Part shown: piece after piece, positions 1 to 26,963 of the stretch | Position numbering within the stretch: the stretch's first letter is position 1 | Layout: every line of letters begins with the position of its first letter | Assembly: GCA_032164245.1 (NCBI GenBank) | Contig: JAVMKO010000010.1 | Span: 779,494-843,493 of the forward strand | DNA length: 64,000 nt | Direction of reading: 5' to 3' | Origin: Sternotherus odoratus | Taxonomy: Eukaryota > Chordata > Testudines > Kinosternidae | The notes under the pieces: model-generated | What the model was told of the DNA's origin: nothing | What the model saw: only the letters and a program-made list of their open reading frames with translations | The model's database searches: none | Position numbers and translations under genes: made by a program

Positions 1-715
1 GCTCCCAGCCCCCTGACTCCCCCCCCATGCCCCCAGCCCCCAGACTCCCCCCCATGCCCCCAGCCCCCAGACTCCCCCCCATGCTCCCAGCCCCCTGACT
101 CCCCCCCATGCTCCCAGCCCCCTGACTCCCCCCCATGCTCCCAGCCCCCAGACTCCCCCCATGCTCCCAGCCCCCAGACTCCCCCCATGCTCCCAGCCCC
201 CAGACTCCCCCCCCATGCTCCCAGCCCCCAGACTCCCCCCCCATGCTCCCAGCCCCCAGACTCCCCCCCCATGCTCCCAGCCCCCAGACTCCCCCCCATG
301 CTCCCAGCCCCCAGACTCCCCCCCATGCTCCCAGCCCCCAGACTCCCCCCCATGCTCCCAGCCCCCTGACTCCCCATGCTCCCAGCCCCCTGACTCCCCT
401 CCATGCTCCCAGCCCCCAGACTCCCCCCCATGCTCCCAGCCCCCAGACTCCCCCCCATGCTCCCAGCCCCCAGACTCCCCCCCCATGCTCCCAGCCCCCA
501 GACTCCCCCCCCATGCTCCCAGCCCCCAGACTCCCCCCCATGCTCCCAGCCCCCAGACTCCCCCCCATGCTCCCAGCCCCCAGACTCCCCCCCATGCTCC
601 CAGCCCCCTGACTCCCCTCCATGCTCCCAGCCCCCAGACTCCCCCCCATGCTCCCAGCCCCCTGACTCCCCTCCATGCCCCCAGCCCCCAGTCCCCAGAC
701 TCCCCTCCATGCTCC
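1..715. repeat. Minisatellite, about 27-bp C-rich unit, in FES intron
   Basis: Roughly 26 tandem copies of a unit built on CCATGCTCCCAGCCCCCAGA, with variation in the C-run length and an alternative CCTGACT version. It begins before the window and ends about 40 bases before the splice acceptor of the first visible FES exon. Open frames through it are repeat artefacts. Confidence 0.95.
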
Positions 716-753
716 CTTGCTGCCGGCCCCCTGAGCTCTCCCCTCTCCTGCAG

Positions 754-17410
<16,657 letters not shown>

Positions 17411-18560
17411 CAGACCGCGGGCTCCCAGCCGGGAGAGGCTGCCCTGGGCTGGAGCTCTCGGCCCCTGGGGCAGGGCCCACGTTGGTGCTAGCCTCGCCCC
17501 AGCAGACCTGCGAACGCCCGGCATGACCCCCATGGACTCGTCTTCCACCAAGACTCCCCTGTCGTCATCGGCCGGCCCCGGGCCGTGCAGAGAGCCCCCG
17601 GGCCGTGGGGTCTCCAGCCTGCGCAGCGCCATCCCGTCTGCCTGCCCAGCTGTCCGGCTGTGGGACCGACGGGCCAAGCCCTTCTCTTTCACTTTTTGGG
17701 AGGAGGGGGTATTTCCTCTGCAGTAACAGCCCCCCTCCCCCCCCAGTCAGGGAGGCCAGTCAGGGATTGCAGGGCCTGTGCGGGGTCCCTGCAGAACAGC
17801 CTCTGTGGGACCCATGCAGACGGACGGGCCCCTTCTGCCCCTGCAGGGCGCCTCCATCTCCGCTCTCTGTCCCTTGCCAGGAGCCGGGGGCTCGGCCCAG
17901 CCTGGGCCCTGTGCCGGGGCATGGGGTGCTGACACAGCTGTTCTGCAGCCCCGGGACGTGCTGACCCCGCCTTGCCGGGGCACCGGTTACTCAGCCCAGC
18001 AGCGCACGGGAGCCCCCCACTGCGCCCCGTGGAGCTAGGCACTTGCCTGTGGCTGGGGACACCCCCGGCAGGGAGCCGCCCGGCCCATGTGCGCGCTCCT
18101 AGGAAGGGGGCGGACAGACTGGGGGGCAGCCACGCCCTGTGACTCGGGAAATGCGGGTGTGGCCGTGCCAGCCGGCACCACGGGCTGTGCCCCGCACTGG
18201 GACTGCTGCCCTCAGCCCTAGGCACCAGCACTGACTCTGGCAGGGGCCAGCATGGGCAAGGCATGGGCAGCTTGTCGGGCAGGGCCAAGGCTCCCCAGAG
18301 CCGGCCAGCCCCAGCACTGGGCTCTCTGAACTCTGTGTGGTCACAGCAGGAGTGGCCTGCGCCAGGCACGGTCCAGACACAGAGCCAAGAGATGGCCCTG
18401 CCCCCAGAGCGGCCATCTGAGCCCGGCAGGGACAGGTCATGGGAGGAGGGTGAAGCTTGGGAAGGTTTGTATGTTTCCGGTGTGTGCCTCAGTTTCCCGC
18501 TGTGTGTTGTAATGCTGTGATCTCTTCTGCACCTCTGCTATTAAACAGTCCCTTGGAATA
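17411..18560 (+). other. FES: FES 3-prime untranslated region
   Basis: The region runs from the stop codon to the probable cleavage site after ATTAAA. GC-rich and non-repetitive, with no open frame resembling a known protein. Confidence 0.7.
18540..18545 (+). terminator. FES: Probable FES polyadenylation signal ATTAAA
   Basis: ATTAAA lies 1.13 kb after the FES stop. It is preceded by T-rich text (TGTGATCTCTTCTGC) and followed by sequence that soon becomes a dispersed repeat. No canonical AATAAA is seen between the stop and this point. Confidence 0.6.
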
Positions 18561-18564
18561 ACCC

Positions 18565-19290
18565 CTTCGGGGGGCCAGTCCCCCAGGGCTCCCCTCCTCC
18601 GTCAGGGTAGCCCTTGCCACCGCACCGGCCCCAGGCTGCAGCCTCCTCTTCCACAGCGTGAGACTCGCTGCCTTCTCCAGGGATCACAGCTCCCCGGCCA
18701 GGGTCTGCAGTGACCCCAGGCAGCCTCTTCCAAACCGGCTCACCTGGCCCAGGGCTTCGCACGGCCCTAGCGTTCAGCCGGGCCAGACACTGCGGTACAA
18801 TCCTCTCTGGCTCTGGCAGTCCCGCAGGAGAGCCCGGGGCTGGCCAGATCTTCAGCCCTTTCCCTGAGCTGGAGAACTGGGGCCTTCCCTCTGCTCCCCG
18901 GCAGAGGCGGGAGGAAATCACCTCCTCTTGGGCTGGGGTCACAGACTCGCAGGCCTGTTCTCTCAGCTCCCCTCCGTCCCTCAGTGCCCCAGCCCTTCTC
19001 GGGGTCCACTCTCTGGGGGTTAAACCGTAGGCTCCTCCACCCCCTGGAACCGCACCTCTCGCTAACCCCCCTTCGTCTTACTCCCCCGTCACGTGCTGCA
19101 GGCTGCTCCGTCCCCGGGGTGCAGTTTGATCCCACTCTGTCCCCGAGTCCCGGGCGATGCTCTGAACTGCTCCCCGCGGCGCCAGGCAGGACTGGGGGGA
19201 GCCTCCTGTCTGTGAGCGACTGTCTCCAGGCCGAGAGGCTCACACGGCTTCCACCTGGGGCTGACCTCAGAGCATTCAGGGAGGGGAGTT
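18565..19290 (-). mobile_element. Dispersed LTR-like repeat between FES and MAN2A2
   Basis: GCGATGCTCTGAACTGCTCC, GAGCCTCCTGTCTGTGAGCG and CACGGCTTCCACCTGG match the element at 1925-2640 (for example 1970-2085) in the same order. No intact ends or coding frame are visible. Confidence 0.55.
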
Positions 19291-19369
19291 GGGGGGGGGG
19301 GTGTGCAGCTCGATAGGGGGGAGAAGAGATGGGGGGGTGTAGCCTGGTAGGGGGAGGGGAGGTGGGAGG

Positions 19370-20500
19370 TGCAGCCCCATGGAGGGGGGCAGAGTGGGGG
19401 GTGCAGCCCCATGGAGGGGGGGTAGAGGTGGGGGGTGTAGCCCCATGGAGGGGGGGTAGAGGTGGGGGGTGCAGCCCCATGGAGGGGGGCAGAGTGGGGG
19501 GTGCAGCCCCATGGAGGGGGGGTAGAGGTGGGGGGTGTAGCCCAATGGAGGGGGGGTAGAGGTGGGGGGTGCAGCCCCATGGAGGGGGGGTAGAGGTGGG
19601 GGGTGCAGCCCCATGGAGGGGGGCAGAGTGGGGGGTGCAGCCCAATGGAGGGGGGTAGAGGTGGGGGGTGCAGCCCCATGGAGGGGGGCAGAGTGGGGGA
19701 TGCAGCCCAATGGAGGTGGGTAGAGGTGGGGGGGTGCAGCCCCATGGAGGGGGGCAGAGTGGGGGATGCAGCCCCATGGAGGCGGGTAGAGGTGGGGGGG
19801 TGCAGCCCCATGGAGGGGGGCAGAGTGGGGGGTGCAGCCCCATGGAGGCGGGTAGAGGTGGGGGGGTGCAGCCCAATGGAGGCGGGTAGAGGTGGGGGGT
19901 GCAGCCCCATGGAGGGGTGCAGAGTGGGGGGTGCAGCCCAATGGAGGCAGGTAGAGGTGGGGGGTGCAGCCCCATGGAGGGGGGCAGAGTGGGGGGTGCA
20001 GCCCAATGGAGGCGGGTAGAGGTGGGGGGTGCAGCCCAATGGAGGCGGGTAGAGGTGGGGGGGTGCAGCCCCATGGAGGGGGGCAGAGTGGGGGATGCAG
20101 CCCCATGGAGGCGGGTAGAGGTGGGGGGGTGCAGCCCCATGGAGGGGGGCAGAGTGGGGGGTGCAGCCCCATGGAGGCGGGTAGAGGTGGGGGGGTGCAG
20201 CCCAATGGAGGCGGGTAGAGGTGGGGGGTGCAGCCCCATGGAGGGGTGCAGAGTGGGGGGTGCAGCCCAATGGAGGCAGGTAGAGGTGGGGGGTGCAGCC
20301 CCATGGAGGGGGGCAGAGTGGGGGGTGCAGCCCCATGGAGGGGGGTAGAGGTGGGGGGTGCAGCCCCATGGAGGCGGGTAGAGGTGGGGGGGTGCAGCCC
20401 AATGGAGGTGGGTAGAGGTGTGTGGGGGGGTGCAGCTCCATGGAGGGGGGCAGAGTGGGGGGTGCAGCCCCATGGAGGGGGGCAGAGTGGGGGGGGCAGC
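19370..20500. repeat. About 33-bp minisatellite with a higher-order duplication
   Basis: Copies of GGGTGCAGCCCCATGGAGGG alternate between GGCAGAGTGG and GGTAGAGGTGG endings. A block around 19765 recurs around 20094, an offset of about 329 bases, so groups of units were duplicated together. It lies between the FES end and the MAN2A2 CpG-rich start. Confidence 0.95.
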
Positions 20501-20559
20501 CCAGCCTGGGTGCTACTGGCCCCACAGCACACGGACAAGGCTCTGGGGTAACCCGCCCC

Positions 20560-21300
20560 TGCCCCCCCCCCGACGGACCCCCCAGGGTCATGCCCCGCGG
20601 GAGGGGCCAAGGCGAGGGGGGACATAGAGACGGGCGCGGGGACAGACATGGGGGGTGGACAGATGGGGGGGGGAGCGGGACAGACAGCGGGGGGCGGGCG
20701 GACAGACAGCGGGGGAGGGGAGCGGCGGCCGGGGCGGGGCTTGGGCGCATCCCGGCTCGCAGCCTCCTGCCCGGCCCCAGCAGCCGGCGCAGCCCGGGGC
20801 TCGGAGGCGGCAGCTGCGGAGAGGCCGCGGCCGGCTCAGGAGCGGGGGCGCCGGGGGATCGGAGCCCGGCCCGGCGGAGGATGTGAGCGGAGCCGGGCCC
20901 GGGCCTGCCGCAGCCGGAGCCCGAGGTGAGGGGGAGCCGGCCCGGTCCGGGGGCGGAGGGGTCCCGGGGCGGGCTGGAGAGCTCCCGATCGCCCCCCCCC
21001 AGACCCCGCGGGGGAGTGTCCCTCTCCCGGGACCGGCCCAGCCGCGCCCCGCGCCCCGCCTGGGGACCAGGCTCCTTGGACCCCCGCAGCGCCGGGTCTC
21101 TCCGTGGGGCGGTTCACGCTCATCTCCATCCCCAGCGCCTCGCTGCCCCGGCTGGGTGCGGGGACCCCGGGCCCCGGCCTGGCTCCTCCGTTCGGTTCAG
21201 CCCGTCAGCCCCTGGCCGGCCCGAGGGTCCCTCCAGCCCAGGCGCCGGGGCGGAGCGACCCAGCTGGGCCCAGGCCCCGCACGTGACTTCGTGGGACCCT
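20560..21300 (+). promoter_or_regulatory. MAN2A2: CpG-rich promoter region of MAN2A2
   Basis: Very dense CpG, unlike the neighbouring arrays, with GC boxes such as GGGGCGGGGC near 20731. A clean donor (CCCGAG before GTGAGG) occurs at 20926. It is placed as expected for a non-coding first exon of the next gene. No TATA box was seen. The transcription start cannot be fixed from sequence alone. Confidence 0.65.
20750..20925 (+). other. MAN2A2: Probable MAN2A2 non-coding first exon
   Basis: GC-rich non-repetitive sequence ending at a GTGAGG donor at 20926. The next good acceptor is CTCAG before 24257, whose exon holds the start codon. The left boundary is a guess. Confidence 0.45.
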
Positions 21301-22480
21301 GGGCTGCCCAGTCCCCAGCTCGTGTCTCCTCCCTCGCCAGGCCCCGCTCCCGGGAACCCGAGGGACACGGGCCGTCCCCGCAGCCCGCCCGTGCGGGGCC
21401 GGGAGATCCGGGTTAGCGCAGAGCCCTGGGTGCCCAGGGTGGAAACTCACCGTTTCGTACCCTCCCCGGGCCGCTTTCTGCCCCGGGAGGCTGAGCTCCG
21501 AGGCCTGGCAAAGCCAAGAAGTGATGCCAGCCGGATCCGCCTCCTGACGACCCCGAGCCCCTGGGACCCGGCTTTGCTGAGCCGCTTTTAGCTCCAGGCT
21601 GCGCCGGCCTGTCCCATCCCCTGCGCTGCAACCTCCTCCCCCCCAGGCAGCCGGGCTGACCCAGCCACGCTTCACTGGCTTCCCGGGCAGAGCGAGCCCG
21701 CTCCCGGGCCGTCCCGCGTCCTCACCCTGCGCTCTGCCCCCTCCTGCTCCCACTCCCAGCTTCCGCCGGGCCGGGCCCTCCAGCTGCCCAGGGAGCCTGC
21801 GTCTGGCTGGGATCCCCCCGTCACCCTGGGGGCGGGAGCAGCGTGTGTCCTGGGGCGCAGGGCAGAGGGGGGCCAGTTGGCACTGGGAGGCCAGGAGGGT
21901 GCCGGGCTCCCCTGGCTGTGGGGTGGGGCACAATGGGGCGAGTGGCTCTGCTCAGAGCTGGTGAGCCCCGTCCAGGCTGGCAGAGCCGGGATTCCTCTCG
22001 GGGGGCTCTGCTGGGACTGGGGGAGGGGAGGCAGCTGCTGCACGTTGTGGACTGGGGGTGTCAGGCGCCCCCCCAGGCTGGGCAGGGCCTAGTCCCCCCC
22101 CCCCCCGTCCCCTCAGCATCTCCTGCTGCTGGCCCAGGGCCCTGCGGGGCTGGGAGCATTGTCTTCCACCTGGCTGGATTCTGCCTTATTCCGGCTGGGG
22201 GTCTCCCAGGTGATCTCCTGCCAGGCTGGACCGGAGCTCTTGGCTCAGATGCCAGGGCAGCCCCAGGAGACCTGCCTGAGAGCTCCCGCTGGCCCCAGAG
22301 GCAGCACAGGGACTGGCCAGTCTGCCCTCCTGTGGAGCCCCCCCCCCCTCGCCACCACTGCTGCCCCCAGCCCAGCTGAGCAAGACGGAGCCTTTGCAGA
22401 GGATCCACCCACTCCAGCTGAATTGCCCCAGGGGTTAATCCCCCCCCCCCCATGAAATCTATGTCTGCATCCTAGTGGGA
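21300..22480 (+). other. MAN2A2 intron 1, non-repetitive part
   Basis: Falling CpG density and no arrays. I see no exon or element here. Confidence 0.5.
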
Positions 22481-22489
22481 ATTTGGTTA

Positions 22490-23020
22490 GACGGGGCCTG
22501 GTGGTGCAGTGTGGGGGAGTTGGGGGCAGGGAGGAAGGTGGTGGTTTTAGAAGGGGGAGGGGAGTGTGGTGCAGTGTTGGGGAAGGGGACATGCTGGTGG
22601 CACTGGGGGAGGGGTGGTAGTGCAGTGAGAGGAGGGGGAGGGGGTGTGGTGGTGCAGTGTAAGGGAGGGTGAGGGGAGTGTGGTGCAGTGTTGGGGAAGG
22701 GGACATGCTGGTGGCACTGGGGGAGGGGTGGTAGTGCAGTGAGAGGAGGGGGAGGGTGTGTGGTGGTGCAGTGTGAGGGAGGGTGAGGGGAGTGTGGTGC
22801 AGTGTTGGGGAAGGGGACATGCTGGTGGCACTGGGGGAGGGGTGGTAGTGCAGTGAGAGGAGGGGGAGGGGTGGTAGTGCAGTGAGAGGAGGGGGAGGGG
22901 AGTGTGGTGCAGTGTTGGGGAAGGGGACATGCTGGTGGCACTAGGGGGAGGGGTGGTAGTGCAGTGAGAGGAGGGGGAGGGGTGTGTGGCAGTGTGGTGG
23001 GGGAGGGGATGCAGTGCTGG
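22490..23020. repeat. G-rich minisatellite with compound units
   Basis: Blocks of GTGGTGCAGTGTTGGGGAAG, ACATGCTGGTGGCACTGGGG and GGTAGTGCAGTGAGAGGAGG are reshuffled four to five times. Located in MAN2A2 intron 1. Confidence 0.9.
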
Positions 23021-23286
23021 GGGTTGTGGGTGTAATTAACACTCTGTGGCACCGGCCCAGGCTTCACAGGCTAAAAATACTCCCGCTGGCTCCGGGCGGG
23101 GGGATTAGGCCAACCAGGCCACAGCTGTGCTCTGCCCGCTGTGGGGCTGCGGACCGGCTTCCTGTCCGTGCCCCACAGCCTGGGCCCCAGGGCAGCATCG
23201 CCAGGCTCCTGGCTGGGCCCCACAGGCCTCCCCCATCCCCCACTGAGTCTGTGAGCAGCAAAGAGGGCTCCTGTGCCTGCCATGGG

Positions 23287-23512
23287 GCCCAGCTGGTTGT
23301 GGGGTGGCCCAGCCAGGACTGCGGAGCCGCCCGGGGGGGGGAGGGGTTGGGGGCTGGGTGGCCCAGCCAGGACTGCGGAGCCGGGGGGGCGCTGGGTGTG
23401 GGGTGGCCCGGCCAGGACTGCGGAGCCGGGGGGGCGCTGGGGGTGGGGTGGTCAGGACTGCGGAGCCGGGGGGGCGCTGGGGGTGGGGTGGCCCGGCCAG
23501 GACGGCAGGAGG
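23287..23512. repeat. About 44-bp minisatellite, five copies
   Basis: Unit with GTGGCCCGGCCAGGACTGCG and GAGCCGGGGGGGCGCTGGG in MAN2A2 intron 1. The flanks at 23021-23286 and 23513-23799 are ordinary intron, with a CTTCCT microsatellite near 23706-23738. Confidence 0.9.
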
Positions 23513-23799
23513 TAGCCGCTCAGTTGGGCTGGGCTCACTGTCCGGTTCTGTGGGAGCTGCCGTGCCTGGTGGGTGAGGGCGAGGCCCTGGGAGCCCTGCA
23601 CTGGCACAGGGCACTCGCCCCACCCCCCATGGCAGGGGGCAGCCACACCCAGGGGTCCTGCAAGGCAAGATGGAGCCCGGCTGCCCCTTCCTTCAACTCA
23701 TGAGGCCTTCCTCTTCCTCTTCCTCTTCCTCTTCCTCCCTGCATGCTCTGACTTTGCCATCGGCCCCCTCAGGACCCTCCGGTCCCACTGAGGGGCTGG

Positions 23800-24228
23800 C
23801 CGCGGTGGGGGGGGGAGAGGCCTGTTCGGGAGGGACTGGGGGTTCATCTGGGGGGCTGGCGCGGTGGGGGGGAGAGGCCTGTTCGGGAGGGACTGGGGGT
23901 TCATCTGGGGGGCGGTGCGGTGGGGGGGAGGGGCCTGTTCGGGAGGGACTGGGGGTCCATCTGGGGGGCTGGCGCGGTGGGGGGAGGGGCCTGTTCGGGA
24001 GGGACTGGGGGTCCAGGTGGGGGGCTGGCGCGGTGGGGGGGAGAGGCCTGTTCGGGAGGGACTGGGGGTTCATCTGGGGGGCTGGCGCGGTGGGGGGGAG
24101 AGGCCTGTTCGGGAGGGACTGGGGGTCCATCTGGGGGGCTGGCGCGGTGGGGGGGAGGGGCCTGTTCGGGAGGGACTGGGGGTCCAGGTGGGGGGCTGGC
24201 GCGGTGGGGGGAGGGGCCTGGCGTGGGG
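23800..24228. repeat. About 58-bp minisatellite just upstream of MAN2A2 start exon
   Basis: Seven copies of a unit with GAGGCCTGTTCGGGAGGGAC and TCATCTGGGGGGCTGGCG. It ends about 30 bases before the acceptor of the exon that holds the start codon. Confidence 0.95.
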
Positions 24229-24282
24229 CCCTGACCTCGCTCTCCGGCTGACTCAGTGGCAGGTGGCTCTGGCGGCCCCGGG

Positions 24283-26963
24283 ATGAAGCTGAAGAAGCAG
24301 GTGACGGTGTGCGGAGCGGCCATCTTCTGCGTGGCCGTCTTCTCCCTCTACCTGATGCTGGACCGAGTGCAGCACGACCCCGCCCGGCACCAGAGCGGGG
24401 GCAACTTCCCGCGGGTACGTGGCCCCGGCCCCCGGGGGGCAGGGGGGGGGCTGGGCTCTCTGCCGTCAGCTCCCCTGGTGCTGCGGGGGAGTCCCCCCTT
24501 TCTCTCCCAGCGCTGCGGGGGCCGGCGCCTCCACTCCTGAGACCTAGACCCCAGGGGAAGAAACCTCCCCGGGCTGTGCACCAAGCCTGGGTCCAGGCTG
24601 TTCCCGGTTGCTGGCCCACCACTGACATGCAGCCACCTCTGGGGTGGGAGGTGGCAGCCGCTGAACCGCGGCACAGTCTGGCCGGGGGGTGCGGGTGGCG
24701 CGGCAGGGGGCTTTGGGAGCTGACTGGCATTCACCAGCTGGGCTCGGGCTGCCCGTCCACACGTACTGACTGTGCTTTTCCTCTGCCATTGCACCTCTGC
24801 ACCCAGCGCCCCTAGCGCCACCCGTGGGGGTCGGGGCCAGCACTGACTGCCAGGCAGAGCGCCCCCTGCTGAGCGCCCCAGCCTGCTCCCCCAGCACTGC
24901 CCTGGGGCACTGGGGTCTTTCGTTGACTATGAGAGGGGAGCGCTCCCTACTGAGCCCTGGCTCTGCCCCCTAGTGCTGACTGGGGGGGAGCCCCCGGCCG
25001 GCTCCCCGCACAGTGAACAGCTGTCAGTCCAGCAGCTGTGACACTGGTGGCCCCCCAGGCAGCCCCTCTGGGCCCTCGCGCTCACCGCTCTCTGCTGGGA
25101 AACGGGGGTCACTGAACCCCAGACATTCTGTGGGAGAAGAGCGACTTGGGTCAGTGGCAGGGACCCCGTTAGTTCCGGGTTGCAGCTGCGGGAATCTGCG
25201 TCTCTTGGAGCTGCTGCGACTCCTTGCGGGCAATGGATGGCGGCTTCGGGGGGCGCTGCTCTCACCCCGTCTCTGTGACCTGCGGGGTGGGCGGGGGAGC
25301 GTATGGGGGAGTGCTAGGCTGCCCCCCCCCCGGGCTGCTCTCACCCCGTCTCTGTGACCTGCAGGGTGGGCGGGGGAGCGTATGGGGGAGTGCTAGGCTG
25401 CCCCACCCCCCGGGGCTGCTCTCACCCCGTGTCTGACCTGCAGCATGGTCAGGGGAAAATCTGGGGGAGCGCTAGGCTGGGATCCCCCTTATCTCCGGGG
25501 GCTGCTCTCACCCCGTGTCTGTGACCTGCGGGATGGGCGGGGGAGCGGCTCTCACCCCGTGTCTGTGACCTGCGGGGTGGGCGGGGGAGCGTATGGGGGA
25601 GTGCTAGGCTGGGCCCCCCGGGGCTGCTCTCACCCCGTGTCTGTGACCTGCGGGGGGGGGGGGGGGGGGGAGCGCTAGGCTGGTCCCCCGTGGGCTGCTC
25701 TCACCCCGTGTCTGTGACCTGCGGGGTGGGCGGGGGAGCGCTAGGCTGGGCCCCCCGGGGCTGCTCTCACCCCGTGTCTGTGACCTGTGGGGTGGGGGGG
25801 GGGAGCGTATGGGGGAGTGCTAGGCTGGGCCCCCCGGGGCTGCTCTCACCCCATGTCTGTGACCTGCGGGGGGGGGGGGGGGAGCGCTAGGCTGGTCCCC
25901 CGTGGGCTGCTCTCACCCCGTGTCTGTGACCTGCGGGGTGGGGGGGGGGAGCGTATGGGGGAGTGCTAGGCTGGTCCCCCGTGGGCTGCTCTCACCCCGT
26001 GTCTGTGACCTGCGGGGTGGGGGGGGGAGCGCTAGGCTGGGCCCCCCGGGGGCTGCTCTCACCCCGTGTCTGTGACCTGTGGGGTGGGCGGGGGAGCGCT
26101 AGGCTGGGCCCCCCGGGGGCTGCTCTCACCCCGTGTCTGTGACCTGCGGGGTGGGTGGGGGAGCGCTAGGATTGGCCCCCCGGGGGCTGCTCTCACCCCG
26201 TGTCTGTGACCTGCGGGGTGGGTGGGGGAGCGTATGGGGGAGTGCTAGGCTGGGCCCCCCGGGGCTGCTCTCACCCCGTGTCTGTGACCTGCGGGGTGGG
26301 TGGGGGAGCGCTAGGCTGGGCCCCCCGGGGGCTGCTCTCACCCCGTGTCTGTGACCTGCGGGGTGGGTGGGGGAGCGCTAGGATTGGCCCCCCGGGGGCT
26401 GCTCTCACCCCGTGTCTGTGACCTGCGGGGTGGGTGGGGGAGCGTATGGGGGAGTGCTAGGCTGGGCCCCCCGGGGCTGCTCTCACCCCGTGTCTGTGAC
26501 CTGCGGGGTGGGTGGGGGAGCGCTAGGCTGGGCCCCCCGGGGGCTGCTCTCACCCCGTGTCTGTGACCTGCGGGGTGGGCGGGGGAGCGCTAGGCTGGGC
26601 CCCCCGGGGCTGCTCTCACCCCGTGTCTGTGACCTGTGGGGTGGGTGGGGGAGCGCTAGGCTGGGCCCCCCGGGGCTGCTCTCACCCCGTGTCTGTGACC
26701 GGCAGAGCCAGATCTCGGTGCTGCAGAACCGGATCGAGCAGCTGGAGCAGCTGCTGGAGGAGAACCACGAGATCATCAGCCACATCAAGGAGTCGGTGCT
26801 GGAGCTGACGGCCCACGCCGAGGGGCAGCCCCTGCTGCTCCCCTACCACACGCCCAACGGCTCCTGGGTGCTGCCCCCCGAGAGCCGGCCCAGCTTCTTC
26901 TCCATCTCCCCCCAGGACTGCCAGTTCGCACTGGGGAGCGGGGGCCAGAAGCCAGACCTGCAG
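24283..26963 (+). CDS. MAN2A2: MAN2A2 cytoplasmic tail, membrane anchor and stem
   Basis: Exon 24283-24414 encodes residues 1-44: a short basic tail MKLKKQ, then a single hydrophobic segment (about 7-26, [20 protein letters not shown]) expected to hold the enzyme as a type II Golgi membrane protein. Exon 26706-26963 encodes residues 45-130: a heptad-like stem ([18 protein letters not shown]), an NGS glycosylation sequon, and [14 protein letters not shown] leading into the catalytic part. Confidence 0.95.
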
